A DNA stretch of 64,000 bases from Sophora flavescens (Eukaryota; Streptophyta; Magnoliopsida; Fabales; Fabaceae), in NCBI GenBank assembly GCA_030762895.1, contig JAUPTC010000017.1, positions 124,001 through 188,000 on the forward strand. Direction: 5' to 3'. Under the pieces are notes generated by a model. It worked only from the letters and a program-made list of their open reading frames with translations, did not search any database and was not told where the DNA came from. Made by a program: the position numbers and the translations under genes. This document shows positions 23,147 to 34,373 of the stretch, one piece after another. Within the stretch, counting starts at the first letter, position 1; every line of letters starts with the position of its first letter.

Positions 23147-23386
23147 TTGATTCGCCACGCGAATCCACATTGGCCGCGCGAGATAGAAGCCCTGAATCTC
23201 TGGGGTTGCTTACTTTTCTGTCTCGCGTCGCGAGGAATACTTTCGCCTCGCGATTCTGGGCATCAGCATCTGTGGGAATTCCAGATTCGCCGCGCGAGAT
23301 ACTACTCGCCTCGCTATTCTGGAAAGTGTGAATAACAATTTTCCAGATTCGCCTCGCGAGTTATCTCTCGCCTCGCGAATCTGTAC
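23147..23386 (+). repeat. Internal array of CpG-rich near-palindromes in E1B
   Basis: Repeats of TTCGCCTCGCGA-type motif in pairs, matching the array at 7396-7632 in E1A. They follow directly after an A-run (23129-23143). Confidence 0.85.
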
Positions 23387-23395
23387 TTAAGGTCT

Positions 23396-24891
23396 TAAAT
23401 TGCAGGAGTTCTTCCAGGATACTATGCAACAGAAGGGAGGCCGTGAGACCAATTGATGAGGAGGCAACCATGGAAAATTTGATCAGGGAGTATTCTCTCC
23501 TCTCCTCACTGTTTGTTTTTGTTTTTGATTTTCGTTTTGTTTTTCTTTGTCACTCTTGAATAATTTGAGAAGATCAAGAGTTTTTGTATGAAATGTCGTG
23601 TCGGTAAGCTTGTTGGATTTTAATTAGATTGAGCGTAGATTGATTGCATGAATTATTTGACCATTGATGATTTCCCCTAAGTTCTGAAATTAGAAAAGTT
23701 TATCCCCACTTAAAAAATTGAAAACTGAACTTTGAGAACCTTGTTGTGATTACTTGGTTTATGATAAGTTTGGGGTGAGGGGGGTGCACACACTAGGAAT
23801 CGTATCTCGGTCAAACAATTTGCAAAATGTCCAGGTGAGGATTTGAGCCTCCAACTCTGTTTTTGAATGTGTGAATCACTGTTAAGTTGCACTTTCCCGA
23901 ATTTGCTTGAATCTCTTCATGGTTTGCATGTTTATGTGTTGCATCAAATGATTTAGGCAATTTTCTTTGAATTAACTACTTGGCCATAAATTGAACCAAC
24001 CTTGATGAATGATCCCTAGTTAGCCACATTGAGCCTTGAAGCCTATTGTTCTCGATAACCTTACATTACAAGCCATTAACTCAGAAAAACCATGATTTTC
24101 CCATATCCTAGGATTTAGGAGAGTATGGAATTTTAGCTTTGTGAGTGTTGTTGTGGAACTAAGTTTGGGGTGGCTGCAAGTTCATGAATCATAGTTGAGA
24201 AAAAGAAAAACGGAAGTAAGGGCCTAAGGCTTGAAAAAAAAAATGGTGATGAAAAGCATTGAATATGTGCCAAAAAGGGCAAGGAAAAATAAAATATAAA
24301 AAGGAAGAGGTGTGTAGCCACCAATTGCAAGGAAAAGAATAATATGAGAGTAAATTCAATTGTAGTGATATTAGTTTCATGCTCTCATTGATCCTAGGGA
24401 CTTAGCCTCTATCCTTTGAATATCTTACCTTGAGCCAGGCCTCATTACAACCTTTAAAAGACCTTCTGATGTTGCATGCATGTTTTCGTGGGAACCATTT
24501 TTGAGATGAAAATCAAATTCATGGGAAGTGCTCTTGATAAGTGAAATTGAGTGAAAAAGTTGAAAGCCTAGACGAATTTGAGCAAATGAGTGAAATTTTA
24601 CATACCCTTGTGAGGAAGGCAATTGTTTGAAATTGGTGATCTTCTTTTTGTGTGTGACTCTGAACCTCAACTTAGATTAATGATTGCATGAATGATGAAG
24701 TTCTCAAAAGTTTAAAGTAAATGAATGTGGGGATTACGTTAATATATGGGGGGAGATCATTGGAGAAAATCTGTTTTGAGTGCATTAAATTTGTGTGAAA
24801 TCGATTGATTCCTTTAGGCTTGCCAAGTCTTGAGTCGTTTTTGAGTTTTAAGCTTGCTTGGGGACAAGCAAGGTTTAAGTTTGGGGTATTT
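23396..24891 (+). other. E1B conserved non-coding region and purine tract
   Basis: No gene is supported. It is homologous to the matching regions of E1A, E2 and E3. AAGTTTGGGGTATTT immediately precedes the 3' LTR and serves as the polypurine-type tract. Confidence 0.75.
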
Positions 24892-25241
24892 TGAAAAGCC
24901 TCTGGCTTATCTAGTTTTAATACAAGCCGTGATGAAGGACAGAATTGATTCTCGCCCCGCGAGCGTTTGAAGACCCTGAAAGACAGAGACCATCACGGCC
25001 TAGTCGTGATGAAGGTCATGGCTGTGACAGATTGGGGTTTGAAGACTCGCCCCGCGAATACAAGTTCGCCTCGTGAAAATCCAAAATTTGAAGCGCGCCA
25101 ATGCTTAATTTCGCGTCGCGAGAGTAAGCTCGCCCCGCGAGCGGGCGAAAAACAGAATCCTTATTTAAAGGCCTTCTCAGATCAGAATTTGGTATCAAGT
25201 TGTTAGCCACATATCAGAACTGTAGTGCGAATCCTTGTTTC
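24892..25241 (+). repeat. E1B 3' LTR remnant
   Basis: It begins TGAAAAGCCTCTGG, then skips what corresponds to 18475-18905 of the 5' LTR. It continues through the CpG-rich motifs and TATA-like region and breaks off after CGAATCCTTGTTTC. The shared bases are about 98 percent identical to the 5' LTR by eye. Confidence 0.85.
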
Positions 25242-25451
25242 CATCTTGATGTGGTCTTCTGTTATTCCTGCAGGTCTCAGCATTATAGAACAAACAACTT
25301 GGAATTCCCTCAGATGCTCCTGCGGATTCTCACATGCAAAACCACTAAACCTTGGCAACCAGTGTGATAAACCATAAAAATCAGGAAAATATATGCATGG
25401 TGGTGGTTCATAGTAAACATTAGGCATGTAACCATATATGTGATTATCCAT
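25242..25451 (-). pseudogene. E2C gag-like protein, N-terminal part
   Basis: It starts at an ATG at 25451 and reads a short leader (PPCIYFPDFYGLSHWLPRF), then the gag-type motif ENPQEHLREF. It is cut where it meets the truncated E1B LTR. The E2D equivalent is 43889-43680, where the Trp codon in the GLSHW motif is a stop. Confidence 0.8.
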
Positions 25452-25553
25452 GGGGGGTGCTAAAATTCACAACCAGACAAAATAGACAAAACTAATTCAG
25501 CAAAGCAAAAAGTTTTTTTTTTTTTTTTTTTTGCTAATAACAACAAACAAGAG

Positions 25554-25571
25554 TCCCCAGCAACGGCGCCA
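25554..25571 (-). promoter_or_regulatory. E2C primer-binding site, tRNA-Asp
   Basis: On the minus strand: TGGCGCCGTTGCTGGGGA, one mismatch to the tRNA-Asp complement, adjacent to the 5' LTR. Confidence 0.92.
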
Positions 25572-25577
25572 ATTTTT

Positions 25578-26864
25578 TGTCGCGCTGTCGCCACGCGCCA
25601 AAAAGAACGAGCGTTTACAAAAATAATGTAGATAGAGAAGCGACAACTCGGATGTCGTCTCTCAAGGACTCTTAGGCGTTGTTATTATTAACAGAAAATT
25701 AATTTTGGGGGGTTGTTTGGATTGAAATAAAATAAAGAAAACAAAACAATGAAAACAAAGCAGTTAAATAGAATAGCAAATAAACTAAAGACGATTAACC
25801 TACTGTTCTCGGTTTCCCACTATCATTGGTTCATGCAAATCCAAGCCCTAAGCAGATTCTAATCCCCTTTCAGTTGTAGCAACAATTAACAAACGAAATC
25901 GCTACTACAGATACATGTTCCTATTCCCGAATTAAACAAACGGGGTTAAGCCCTCATGAACTAAACGAACATGAATGAACACACGCGAATTAAACAAACG
26001 CGATTAAGTATAGGAACATAGCATCACTGAAATGAATCAACACAACACTATACACTCCTGAAATAACAAACAGAAACATATAGCATGGCATTGAAAAGAG
26101 AAAAGCATACAAAACAGGGATACAAGAACCTCAAGTGTGGTAATGGAAACCAATTACAGTAGATTAATCTAGGAGACTAGCTCTCCATTACAGAAGGAAA
26201 ACAATAACTAAAGATAAAACAAAAGACTAACTATTCTAAAAACTAGCCAAGAAACTAGCCAAAACTGACTAGCCTCCCAACCCAGCCAACTCTTATCAGT
26301 TCTGTCTAAAACGCTTAAATACAATTTCTGGATTTCGCTGGCTCGCGAGGCGAAGCACAGCTCGCGACGCGAATATTGTGAACAGTCTACAACCTTTGGT
26401 ATTCTCGTGAGGCGAACACCCCTTCGCGAGGCGAGAATCTGAAGAGTCTTCTTATTACGCCCGTTATGAACATCAGGGGCCAACCGTGATGCTTTCTGAC
26501 TTCCAGGCTCGCGAGGCCAATGGATGCTCGCGAGGCGAATCTCTTCAACTTCAAAACTGCCACAGCCGTGATCTTCAACACGGGTAAACCGTGATCGTCT
26601 CTGACTTTCTGGGCTTGGTGACTCGCGACGCAAGATATCCTTCGCGGGGCGAACCAGAATTATTTCTTTTTATTAACCTGAAAACAAGAAATAACAGTAA
26701 GTATTTTATTTAACTCTAAATCAACTAAATTAGCTTAAAAACACTTTACAGACTCAAAATCTTACTTAAGGACAATCAAGTCTAAATTGAGTGAAAATGA
26801 TATAAAATTAGCACAAAGCCAAGGTCTTTACTAGTTATAAAACCGGTCAACCAGAGGCTCATCA
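25578..26864 (-). repeat. E2C 5' LTR
   Basis: Same length as the left LTR (1287 bp) with roughly twenty substitutions by eye. Many of the differences are CG to TG or CA changes in the CpG-rich motifs, as expected for methylated DNA. Confidence 0.93.
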
Positions 26865-26869
26865 ATAAT

Positions 26870-28233
26870 AATTACCTATCACAACGATAAAGAATATGAT
26901 AAGATTTGACAATTAATTTAAAAGATTGAAACCATTAAAAAATATCAATCATGAAATGGAATTGATATTGAAGACAAGAAAAAGATTTTGGCAATGAATT
27001 ACAAGATCGATTGAAGATTGACTAAATTGAGAGATAGCGGTATCAAGCAAATTGTCGCTGGACCCATAAGTAATCAGTGATCCAATTGGATTCACTTATG
27101 AATCTGTCAACGTGAAGCTACAGGCAATTGGAATTGGAATTCAAGTAAAAATATGGCTAGTGAAAGACAAGTGGGCCCATGTGAAAAAATACATACACTA
27201 TCAAATTGAATTTGATAACCATAGAGCAATGGGCCACATGAAGGTAAAATTGATTGCAACTAAAAAAGACGTCCAGCGTGATGGCCCACATAGCTTATGA
27301 AATCAACTTTCAAATTGGATGCTGCTGCACTATATATAGAAGACAATGTTAGAGCATAACTGCAGCAAGAGAGTAGAGAGGGGCGCAAAAACAAGGGGCT
27401 AGCGCAGCAACACAGTGCATAGTCCCCTCTTTTCCTTACTTCTCTTGGAGCATTATCTCCATTAATTTTAGGATTATTTTTTTGTTCTTTTTTCATTTTA
27501 TTTTGTTATAAACGTAATGAGGAACTAATCTTCTCTTTCTCTAAGGGAACGATGAAGCCATATTTGATGGCATAGTGAATTCAAGTAATATTTTCTTATT
27601 CCTATGTCTCTTTTCTTGTTTCTTAATTTTGTGTTTGCGTTAATCATAAAGGCATGTGGTTAAATAGTCTAATGCATTGAGGCTGGGAAACGATTCATGC
27701 TTAGGACTTGAATTAAGAACACCGTTTGAACATTACTAGGGATAGAATAGGAAAGCGGTGCAATCACTATAGGGAATCAAGAACTTAATAAATCCAGTTG
27801 TGGGTTGAATAAATTGGGAAATTGACGACTTGAAATTGTAGATAGTTCCTTTTGAAAATCGAAAGTGACATTAGGATAATTGAGGGTTCCCGATAGACAA
27901 GAAATTAAATTGAACATAGAGATAAGGAGATAAACAGTTGGGTAACTTGCTTGATAGGATAGGTGGATTCGTGACCTTAGATCTCACTATCATAATCTAA
28001 ATAATTGATTAGATAATGCTTTTTATCTTGTTTAATTTGTATTTGTTTTAGATAATTAATTTATGACCAACAAACTCTCTCCTTCTCTTTCTCATCTTTG
28101 ACTTGGTCAATTATTAGTTATCTTCTTCAAATCTAGATAAATTGGTCTTCCAATCCTTGTGTTCGACATCGGTATTTACTTACCGTGTTTTTATTACTTG
28201 CAACGAAAAGGTACACTTACCAGATCGTCATCA
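26870..28233 (+). repeat. E3 5' LTR, second part, with TATA box
   Basis: It continues the E3 LTR after E2C and ends GTCATCA. A clear TATA box, TATATATAG, is at 27331-27339; the matching site in the 3' LTR is 35420-35428. It lacks about 60 bp present in the 3' LTR at 35306-35370. Confidence 0.88.
27331..27339 (+). promoter_or_regulatory. TATA box of the E3 5' LTR
   Basis: TATATATAG followed by a short GC-richer leader. It is conserved in both E3 LTRs, marking the probable U3/R boundary. Confidence 0.7.
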
Positions 28234-28239
28234 AGTTTT

Positions 28240-28257
28240 TGGTGCCGTTGTCGGGGA
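28240..28257 (+). promoter_or_regulatory. E3 primer-binding site, tRNA-Asp
   Basis: TGGTGCCGTTGTCGGGGA, two mismatches to the tRNA-Asp complement, six bases after the 5' LTR. Confidence 0.88.
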
Positions 28258-29221
28258 TTGGCCTAACCAATTTTCTTTATTTGGTGATTTTTTTTTTGAA
28301 CAAGTCAAAAAAAAAATTCTTTTGGTTTTCATTGTTATTTTTATTTTTATTTTTTTTTATTTCACTCGGTCTTGTGAGTTTTTGTTGTATGCAAGGTAAT
28401 CTTCTAGTCGGGGGAGTTGCTGTACAACCCAGAAAGTCGTAGGACCCAAAAAAAAAGAGCCACTCATGGATCATATCTTCGTCAATCCAAACCGAGAATC
28501 TCAAATTGATTGGGTCGTGTATGATGGCATTATTAAGGAGCATGTGAAGGTATACTCCAAGGAAGATTGGAGAGCCTATTTGTTATCCTTGCCAACACCA
28601 CCACACTTCGAACCAACTCCCAATTTGCTAGAGTTTCTTTGGGATATAGATGCTCAACATTTGAGCCAGAACACAAAGCATTTGAAGGAAGAAGCAAGTG
28701 ACATGATTCAGAGGCATAAAATGCTTAAGGTACGATGTTCATAAGAGCTAGCGACAAGAATAAGTGACGACTTTCAGAAGTTAGAATAGCAAGCTAGTGA
28801 AATTTATAAATTGCTAGCAGAAAAACCGCAAGAGACCCAAATTGAAGAAAATGTTTTTGCTAGCACGGACTTTATTGAAGAAGAAGTTGTGGTGGAAGAT
28901 GATTCTAGAGGAGAAGATCAAGAAGAGGAGTGCAAGGAGGAAATTTCTCCTATTGTTCCTTTGCAGGGGACAAATGAGACTAATCATGAAGAAAATACTT
29001 CTCTTACCATTCCTACCGAGGAACAACAAAATCCAGAATTGGATAAGTATGTTGGTTTGCATGCATGTGTGGATATAACAAAGTTGGTGCCTTCTATGCG
29101 TCTACCACAATTTGTGAAAATACCAATTTTGGAGATCAAGTCATTGTCTGGGCATTGGGAGTTTTCATCAATAGCGGCAAAGACTCTAAGGTCGCCTCAA
29201 GAAGTTATGGTTCTAGTGCTT

Positions 29222-32200
29222 TGTAACACCCCCCTGGGCATTACATTGTAAACACATGCGGAAATAAGTTAAAAAGTAATTTGCTGGTTGTTTTCAGAAA
29301 GTTGTTTTCTTTTAAGTCAGAAAACTGGGGTATAAAAATTCTCTTGTGTGAATAACTCTGAAAAACCAAGATACATACATGTAAACAGTAAAATCACATT
29401 CATAACAAAGTCGCCACGACATACAACTTCTTTAAAAAGGTTTCAATTTTCAAAAGAGAAAAAACAAAGAAATTAAACCAAAGACTAATGTATAATACAA
29501 ATTTACCGACCTTTCCAAAATACAACCCAACCAAGACTCCAAAGCTGGTCTCTCTACAAGACATTCATTGGAAAGACCCCCCGTGGTCATTCCACGATCA
29601 AATACATCCTCGGACCTCTAGATCTAAGTCTCTGAGTGACTTAGGAAAACTCTTCTGCACCATCTGTACTAGAGTAATAAGGTACAACAGTGAAACCAGA
29701 CGAAACCTGTTATATTTGTAATGGTGAGACACCAATATATGGATTTAAACATGATAACCACATGTATGACACACAAAACATCATATAGACATATAAAGTC
29801 ATATATCATAAAATTCTCAGAAGTAAACAAGTATTATATCAATGGGTTTCATACCCGAATAGTAAAATGCATGACACTTCAATATTCAGGCTCTAACTTA
29901 ATCTCATGAGATCCCTTCGTCATTCTAAGAGTTGATCAAAATCAAATCGCAACCACTTTGGCATCACGTAAAGTGATTAAAGATCCATAACATATTGTTC
30001 CATCCCAGGATGCAGTATTCCATGTTCATGGATTTAATAACACACTGTCCCATCCCAGGATGCAGTGATACATCGTATTGTGAATACCTGATTATCAAGG
30101 CATCACTCCTATCAACGTGAGGCACATCTGCCTAAAATGCATGTAAAACAATTGTTCTCAATGTTTTCTTTGTGTTCATTCTCTTTCGTTGTCGAAGCTC
30201 AAAAGCTAACGACTTTTCATAAATTTTAATGTTTTGAAATTATCAACATCAACACGGGACACGCAGTCTGAGTGCTCAATCACAACACCTTAGACTGATG
30301 CACCAGTCAAGACTTGTGGTCATAGAAAACAACTTTCAACTTTTCCACGTTTTATCACAACGTGAATAGGACGCACAGTCCACAACAACGTGACACGGAT
30401 CCAATATCTACATCTAAGTTATAGAACTCTAGTATTCGACGTCTCGCTTACCAGATTCATCTTTCATCATATTTATTCTTTTTCGTTTAGTGAAACACAA
30501 ATACAAAATGAAACTTCAGCAACTTATCCAAGCTTGCCATAATATTTTCAAAAGTAAATTTTTCCAGAAATCCTTTTCATTGAAATTCATTTAGAAACAT
30601 TAAGTTATAGATAAATCCATTTTTTCCTTAAACCCACCTTCTTTTGAAATTCTTCCCTTTTTTGAAACAACATCCTAACTTTGTAAAAATCCTTTTCTAA
30701 AGTCATTGCTAACCCGAAAATAGTTTTAAATCATTTTTCTCATGAATTCTATTTTATAAACACCTTTCGAAATCGTTTCCTCTTATATGAAAAGAAACTT
30801 ATAAGTTAAATGTTTTTCCTTCTATATTTCAAAGCTTAGTTCTTAAAATGATTTTCCACTTCATTCTTGAAAATGATAACACACTAAAATGTATTTCTTT
30901 CTCAATTCCATTCTTATTCTTCTTCTTTCATCAAAAGAAATTGACACATAAATTTCTTAAAATATCTTTTCATCTACATTTTGAAAAAGATAACATCCTA
31001 AAATCTTTTTACGATTTCATCCTTGTAATTATCCATTATTTTCACTTTTATCAAAAGAAATCATCAACTAAATATTATCATTGTCAAAATTCCTCATAAG
31101 GCTTTTGAAGGCTTTTATCTCAATAATTGATTGAGCACTGACGAATGTCAGGCTTCTCAGACAACAATCAACAACAGTATAATTTTCACATCAACATCAT
31201 TTCAGACAATACAGTTCATGCCACATCTCCAAGTTATAACACATTTCTACAAATAAATCATCAAGCTTAGATATGTAAAACAGACAATTTTAACCACATC
31301 AGATAAACTCGGGAAATCACAGTAAAATTTAAAACAACTTAACAGACCACAAATAATAGCATATAGCTATCGGGAAAAATCCCTCAGGTAAGCTCCCCTT
31401 ACTTGATTCCAAAGCAAACAAGGTCTTTCATTCTTTGTTGAGTGCTACGATCTTCCTCGACTTGCTTCGCGACGGAAGTCTAAAGATTCCAACACATAAC
31501 ACAAGTTAAAACAACCAAAAACATCTCATACAACTAAGGCATAGGTTTAGCCAAGGTACAAAAGTAAGGTTAGAGATTTTCAAAATTTCTCAAACTTATC
31601 GATCAATGATCCTTAAATATTAGAGGTTCATAACCAATGATCATTTAACAAAAATTGAATAAAAACTCCTCTAAGGCACAAGCTTAGGGTTTCGGCCAAG
31701 ACACATACAAATAGGCTAGAGATTTTCAAACTTCTCAAGCTTTTATATTTGACAACAAAAGTTATTGAAGAGCTTAAATCAATGATCATTTAACAAAAGT
31801 TGAAACAAAACTTCCTTGCTCCACAAACACATAGATTCGTCCTTGCTAGGAAAATAGGGAAGGAAATTTTTGTTTGATGCAAGCTCTTAGATAAACAATA
31901 TAGAGAACATTGTGAGTCCATATAAATTGGTTTCAACTCAAATGGATTTTTCTACCAATTTCTAGAGATTTTTAAAGTTTCTAGATCTAAGAATAAAAAA
32001 TGAGTGAATATGGTATAAATCTCAAAATGAATGAAAAGAATACTTAGATGAGTAAGTGCATAGATCATTACCCTTGAAACTTGAAGAAAATGATGAAGAT
32101 GAACACTTGAAGAAGTAGAACTATGAAGCTTGAAGTGAAGAAAGTATGCTTAAGTGAAGTAAAGTTGAAAATGAAAGAAAATGAGTGTTTATATAGATTA

Positions 32201-32802
32201 TAGAGGGAGAGAGAGAAAGTGGCGTGTAGGGGGGGGGGGGGAGTGAGCTTGGAGAGCAAGTTTTGGTTAGGGAGGTGTTTGGTTGGAAAAAGTGAGAGAA
32301 GTGATTTTTGGATTAAAGTATATTAAAAGTGTAATCATGATACTTTTCTACGATGTGACTAGAGACTTCCATCAGCATGTCCTACTTTTCCAACAAGTCA
32401 CTTCAACCCTTTTTAGCTCCCTATTCTGCTCCATTTCGTACCCGGTTAAGGTTTCCGATCGTAGTTTTCAACGATTTCGCCCGAATAAAATATTATATTT
32501 TATTTTTGAACGTAAATTTTCAAAAATGACCAAGATCAATGGGAACACTACAAACACACTAATCGTTTCGTTCGAGGGTCAAAATTAGGTTTTCTACTCA
32601 GTAAACTTTTACTGTCAGTGAAAACGCAGACCGACTTTCATCTGAATTTTCAACCAAAAATTTTACCGTGACTTTCTACGGTAAGGTAGAGCAAGAAAAT
32701 GAGTTTAGTTTATCTAAAATCATTTTCTGGATTTTAACATAAATAAACACATATAAACATGTATTTAATGTTATAGAAAAATAGAAAAATTGGGGCATTA
32801 CA
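29222..32802 (-). mobile_element. Solo LTR of about 3.6 kb, chromovirus (Tekay)-like
   Basis: Ends are TGTAACACCCC and GGGGCATTACA, flanked by TGCTT (29217-29221) and TACTT (32803-32807). No internal domain, primer site or second LTR is present. Such ends and length are typical of large plant Ty3/gypsy LTRs, best known from the Tekay/Del chromoviruses. A TATA box on the minus strand (CTATATAAAC, 32187-32196) sets the orientation. The stretch has only short chance frames and a G-run at 32229-32241. Family assignment rests on end sequence and size alone. Confidence 0.75.
32187..32196 (-). promoter_or_regulatory. TATA box of the solo LTR
   Basis: Minus-strand CTATATAAAC follows a GA/CT-rich stretch and precedes an A-poor leader, a normal plant LTR promoter layout. 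Confidence 0.6.
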
Positions 32803-32888
32803 TACTTCATGGAGAAACTATTTACATAAAGGCCAATCTTGGAGTAGGTGACTTCCATTTGACCCGGGAGGAAGTGAGCTCATCTTAG

Positions 32889-34373
32889 CAATTAAATAAG
32901 TCAATGGAATTTCCTCCCACTTGCTTATTCCATCTCCACACCACAAGCCATGGGATCCGGGAGGAAGGTCTTACATCTTGAGCATCTCTTGGCCTTTGTA
33001 CCACATACTATGGGATCCGGGTGGAAGCATCTTCAATGAGTTTTTCTAAACCCCTCTCTTTTTAGTTTTCTTTTCTTTGCTATGAGTCATATGCATGTGA
33101 GTCTTGTGTTGGTAAGCTTGAAGGGATTTATTTGAATTTAGCATAAATGGATTGCTTGAAAAATGTTGATTAATGATGATTCCCCCTAATGTTTTGAAAA
33201 TTGATCCCCATGTGAAAAATTGAAAAATAAACTTTGAGAAATTTTATTGTGAATGCATGATTTATGACAAGTTTGGGGTGAATGGATGCACACACTAGGG
33301 ATTGTATCTCGGTCAAACAATTTGCAAAAATGCCCGGGTGAGGAATTTGAGCCTCCAACATAGTTTTAAATGTGTGAATCACTTTTAAGTTGTACTTTCT
33401 AGGATTTGCTTGAATATCTTCTTGGTTTGCATGTTCATATGTTTGTATCAAATGATTTAGGTAATTTCTTTGCAATAACTACTTGGCCTAAATTGAACCA
33501 ACCTTGATGCATGATCCCTGGTAAGCCACATTGAGTCTTAAAGCCTATTGTTCTTCATAACCTTACAATACAAGCTATAAATCCAGAAAAACCATGTTAA
33601 CCCAATCTTAGGATTTAGGAGAGCATGAAAACTTAGCAATATAAGTGTGGTTTGGAAACTAAGTTTGGGGTGGCTACAAATTTTATCATGTTGTTTTGGT
33701 TGAGAAAAAGAAAAGGCAAAAAGGTTGAAGCCAAAGGCAAAAAAAGAAAAAAAAAAGAAAAAAAAAGGGTACAAAAATGTCAAAAGGGTTATTAAAAGGA
33801 AAACGTTGCAGCCACCTAAGTATAAAAAAAAAAGAAAAAAAATGGATTAGAGTGAAAATAAAAGTATTAAAAGTTTCATGCTCTCTTAGTTCCTAGGGTC
33901 TTAACCTTGTACCTTTGTATATCATACCTTTAGTCAGGCCCCATTACAACCTTTAAAAGACATTTTGATGTTGCATACATGTTTTTGTGGGATTTTTTTT
34001 GAGATGAAGATCAAATTCATGGAAGGTGCTCTTAAAATGTGAAATTGAGTGAAAGTTGATAACCTAGACAAATGAGTGAATGAGTGAAATACTAAATGCC
34101 CTTGTGAGGAAGGCAATTGTTTGAAATTGGTGATCTCCTTTTTGTGTGTATGTTGGATCCTTTACTTAGATTAATGATTGAATGTTTTTTTGTTTAAAGT
34201 AAATGAATGCGGGGATTGCATTGATGAAAAGGGGGAACATTGAAGAAAAATTGAATTGATAAAATTTACATGAAATTTGTACGAAAATATTTGAGTCCAT
34301 TGAGCTTACCAGTTGAAGTCTTTTTGAGTTTTAGTTTACTTGGGGACAAGCAAAGTTTAAGTTTGGGGAATTT
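32889..34373 (+). other. E3 conserved non-coding region and purine tract
   Basis: It first carries a short duplication around CATGGGATCCGGG (32949-32970 and 33009-33030), then the non-coding domain shared with E1 and E2. It ends with AAGTTTGGGGAATTT directly before the 3' LTR. No gene is supported. Confidence 0.75.

Larger units (their letters stand above)
18454..25241 (+). mobile_element. E1B: second copy of the E1 family, inserted in E2C gag
   Basis: The 5' LTR 18454-20013 (1560 bp) is intact. The 3' LTR (24892-25241) is badly shortened, with an internal gap and loss of its 3' part, and joins abruptly to E2C gag. Orientation is left to right, opposite to its host E2C. It carries primer site, gag-protease, post-pol stem-loop, CpG-rich array, conserved non-coding region and purine tract in the same order as E1A. 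Left target candidate GTCAG (18449-18453) has no right partner because of the deletion. Confidence 0.9.
14749..26864 (-). mobile_element. E2C: gag-only Athila-derived element inside the E3 LTR
   Basis: LTRs of exactly 1287 bp each (14749-16035 and 25578-26864) are flanked by perfect ATAAT duplications (14744-14748 and 26865-26869). I counted roughly twenty differences between the LTRs, a little under 2 percent, so it is young. The primer site at 25554-25571 and purine tract at 16036-16050 show right-to-left transcription. Its gag-like ORF is split by E1B, and a deletion at the right edge of E1B removed about 200 bp of gag. No protease, RT or integrase is present. Confidence 0.92.
28466..32888 (+). 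pseudogene. E3 single ORF of unknown function, split by a solo LTR
   Basis: The frame opens at an ATG at 28466 (MDHIFVNPNRESQIDWVV). It has in-frame stops near 28742 and 28787, and runs to the solo LTR at 29222. After removing that LTR and one copy of its target duplication it continues in frame (HGETIYIKANLGVGDFHL) to a TAG at 32886-32888, about 279 codons. A W-x-A-Y-L-L-S-L-P-x-P-P motif is followed by a very acidic segment and a C-terminal part with LVPSMRLPQFVKIP. I see no zinc knuckle, protease DSG/DTG, or RT motif. It occupies the gag position but does not resemble the gag of E1 or E2. I do not recognise the family. Confidence 0.6.

Noticed and set aside
28142..28442. Short frames just after the E3 5' LTR
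   Set aside because: They overlap the primer site and T-rich leader, end early, and are out of frame with the E3 ORF.
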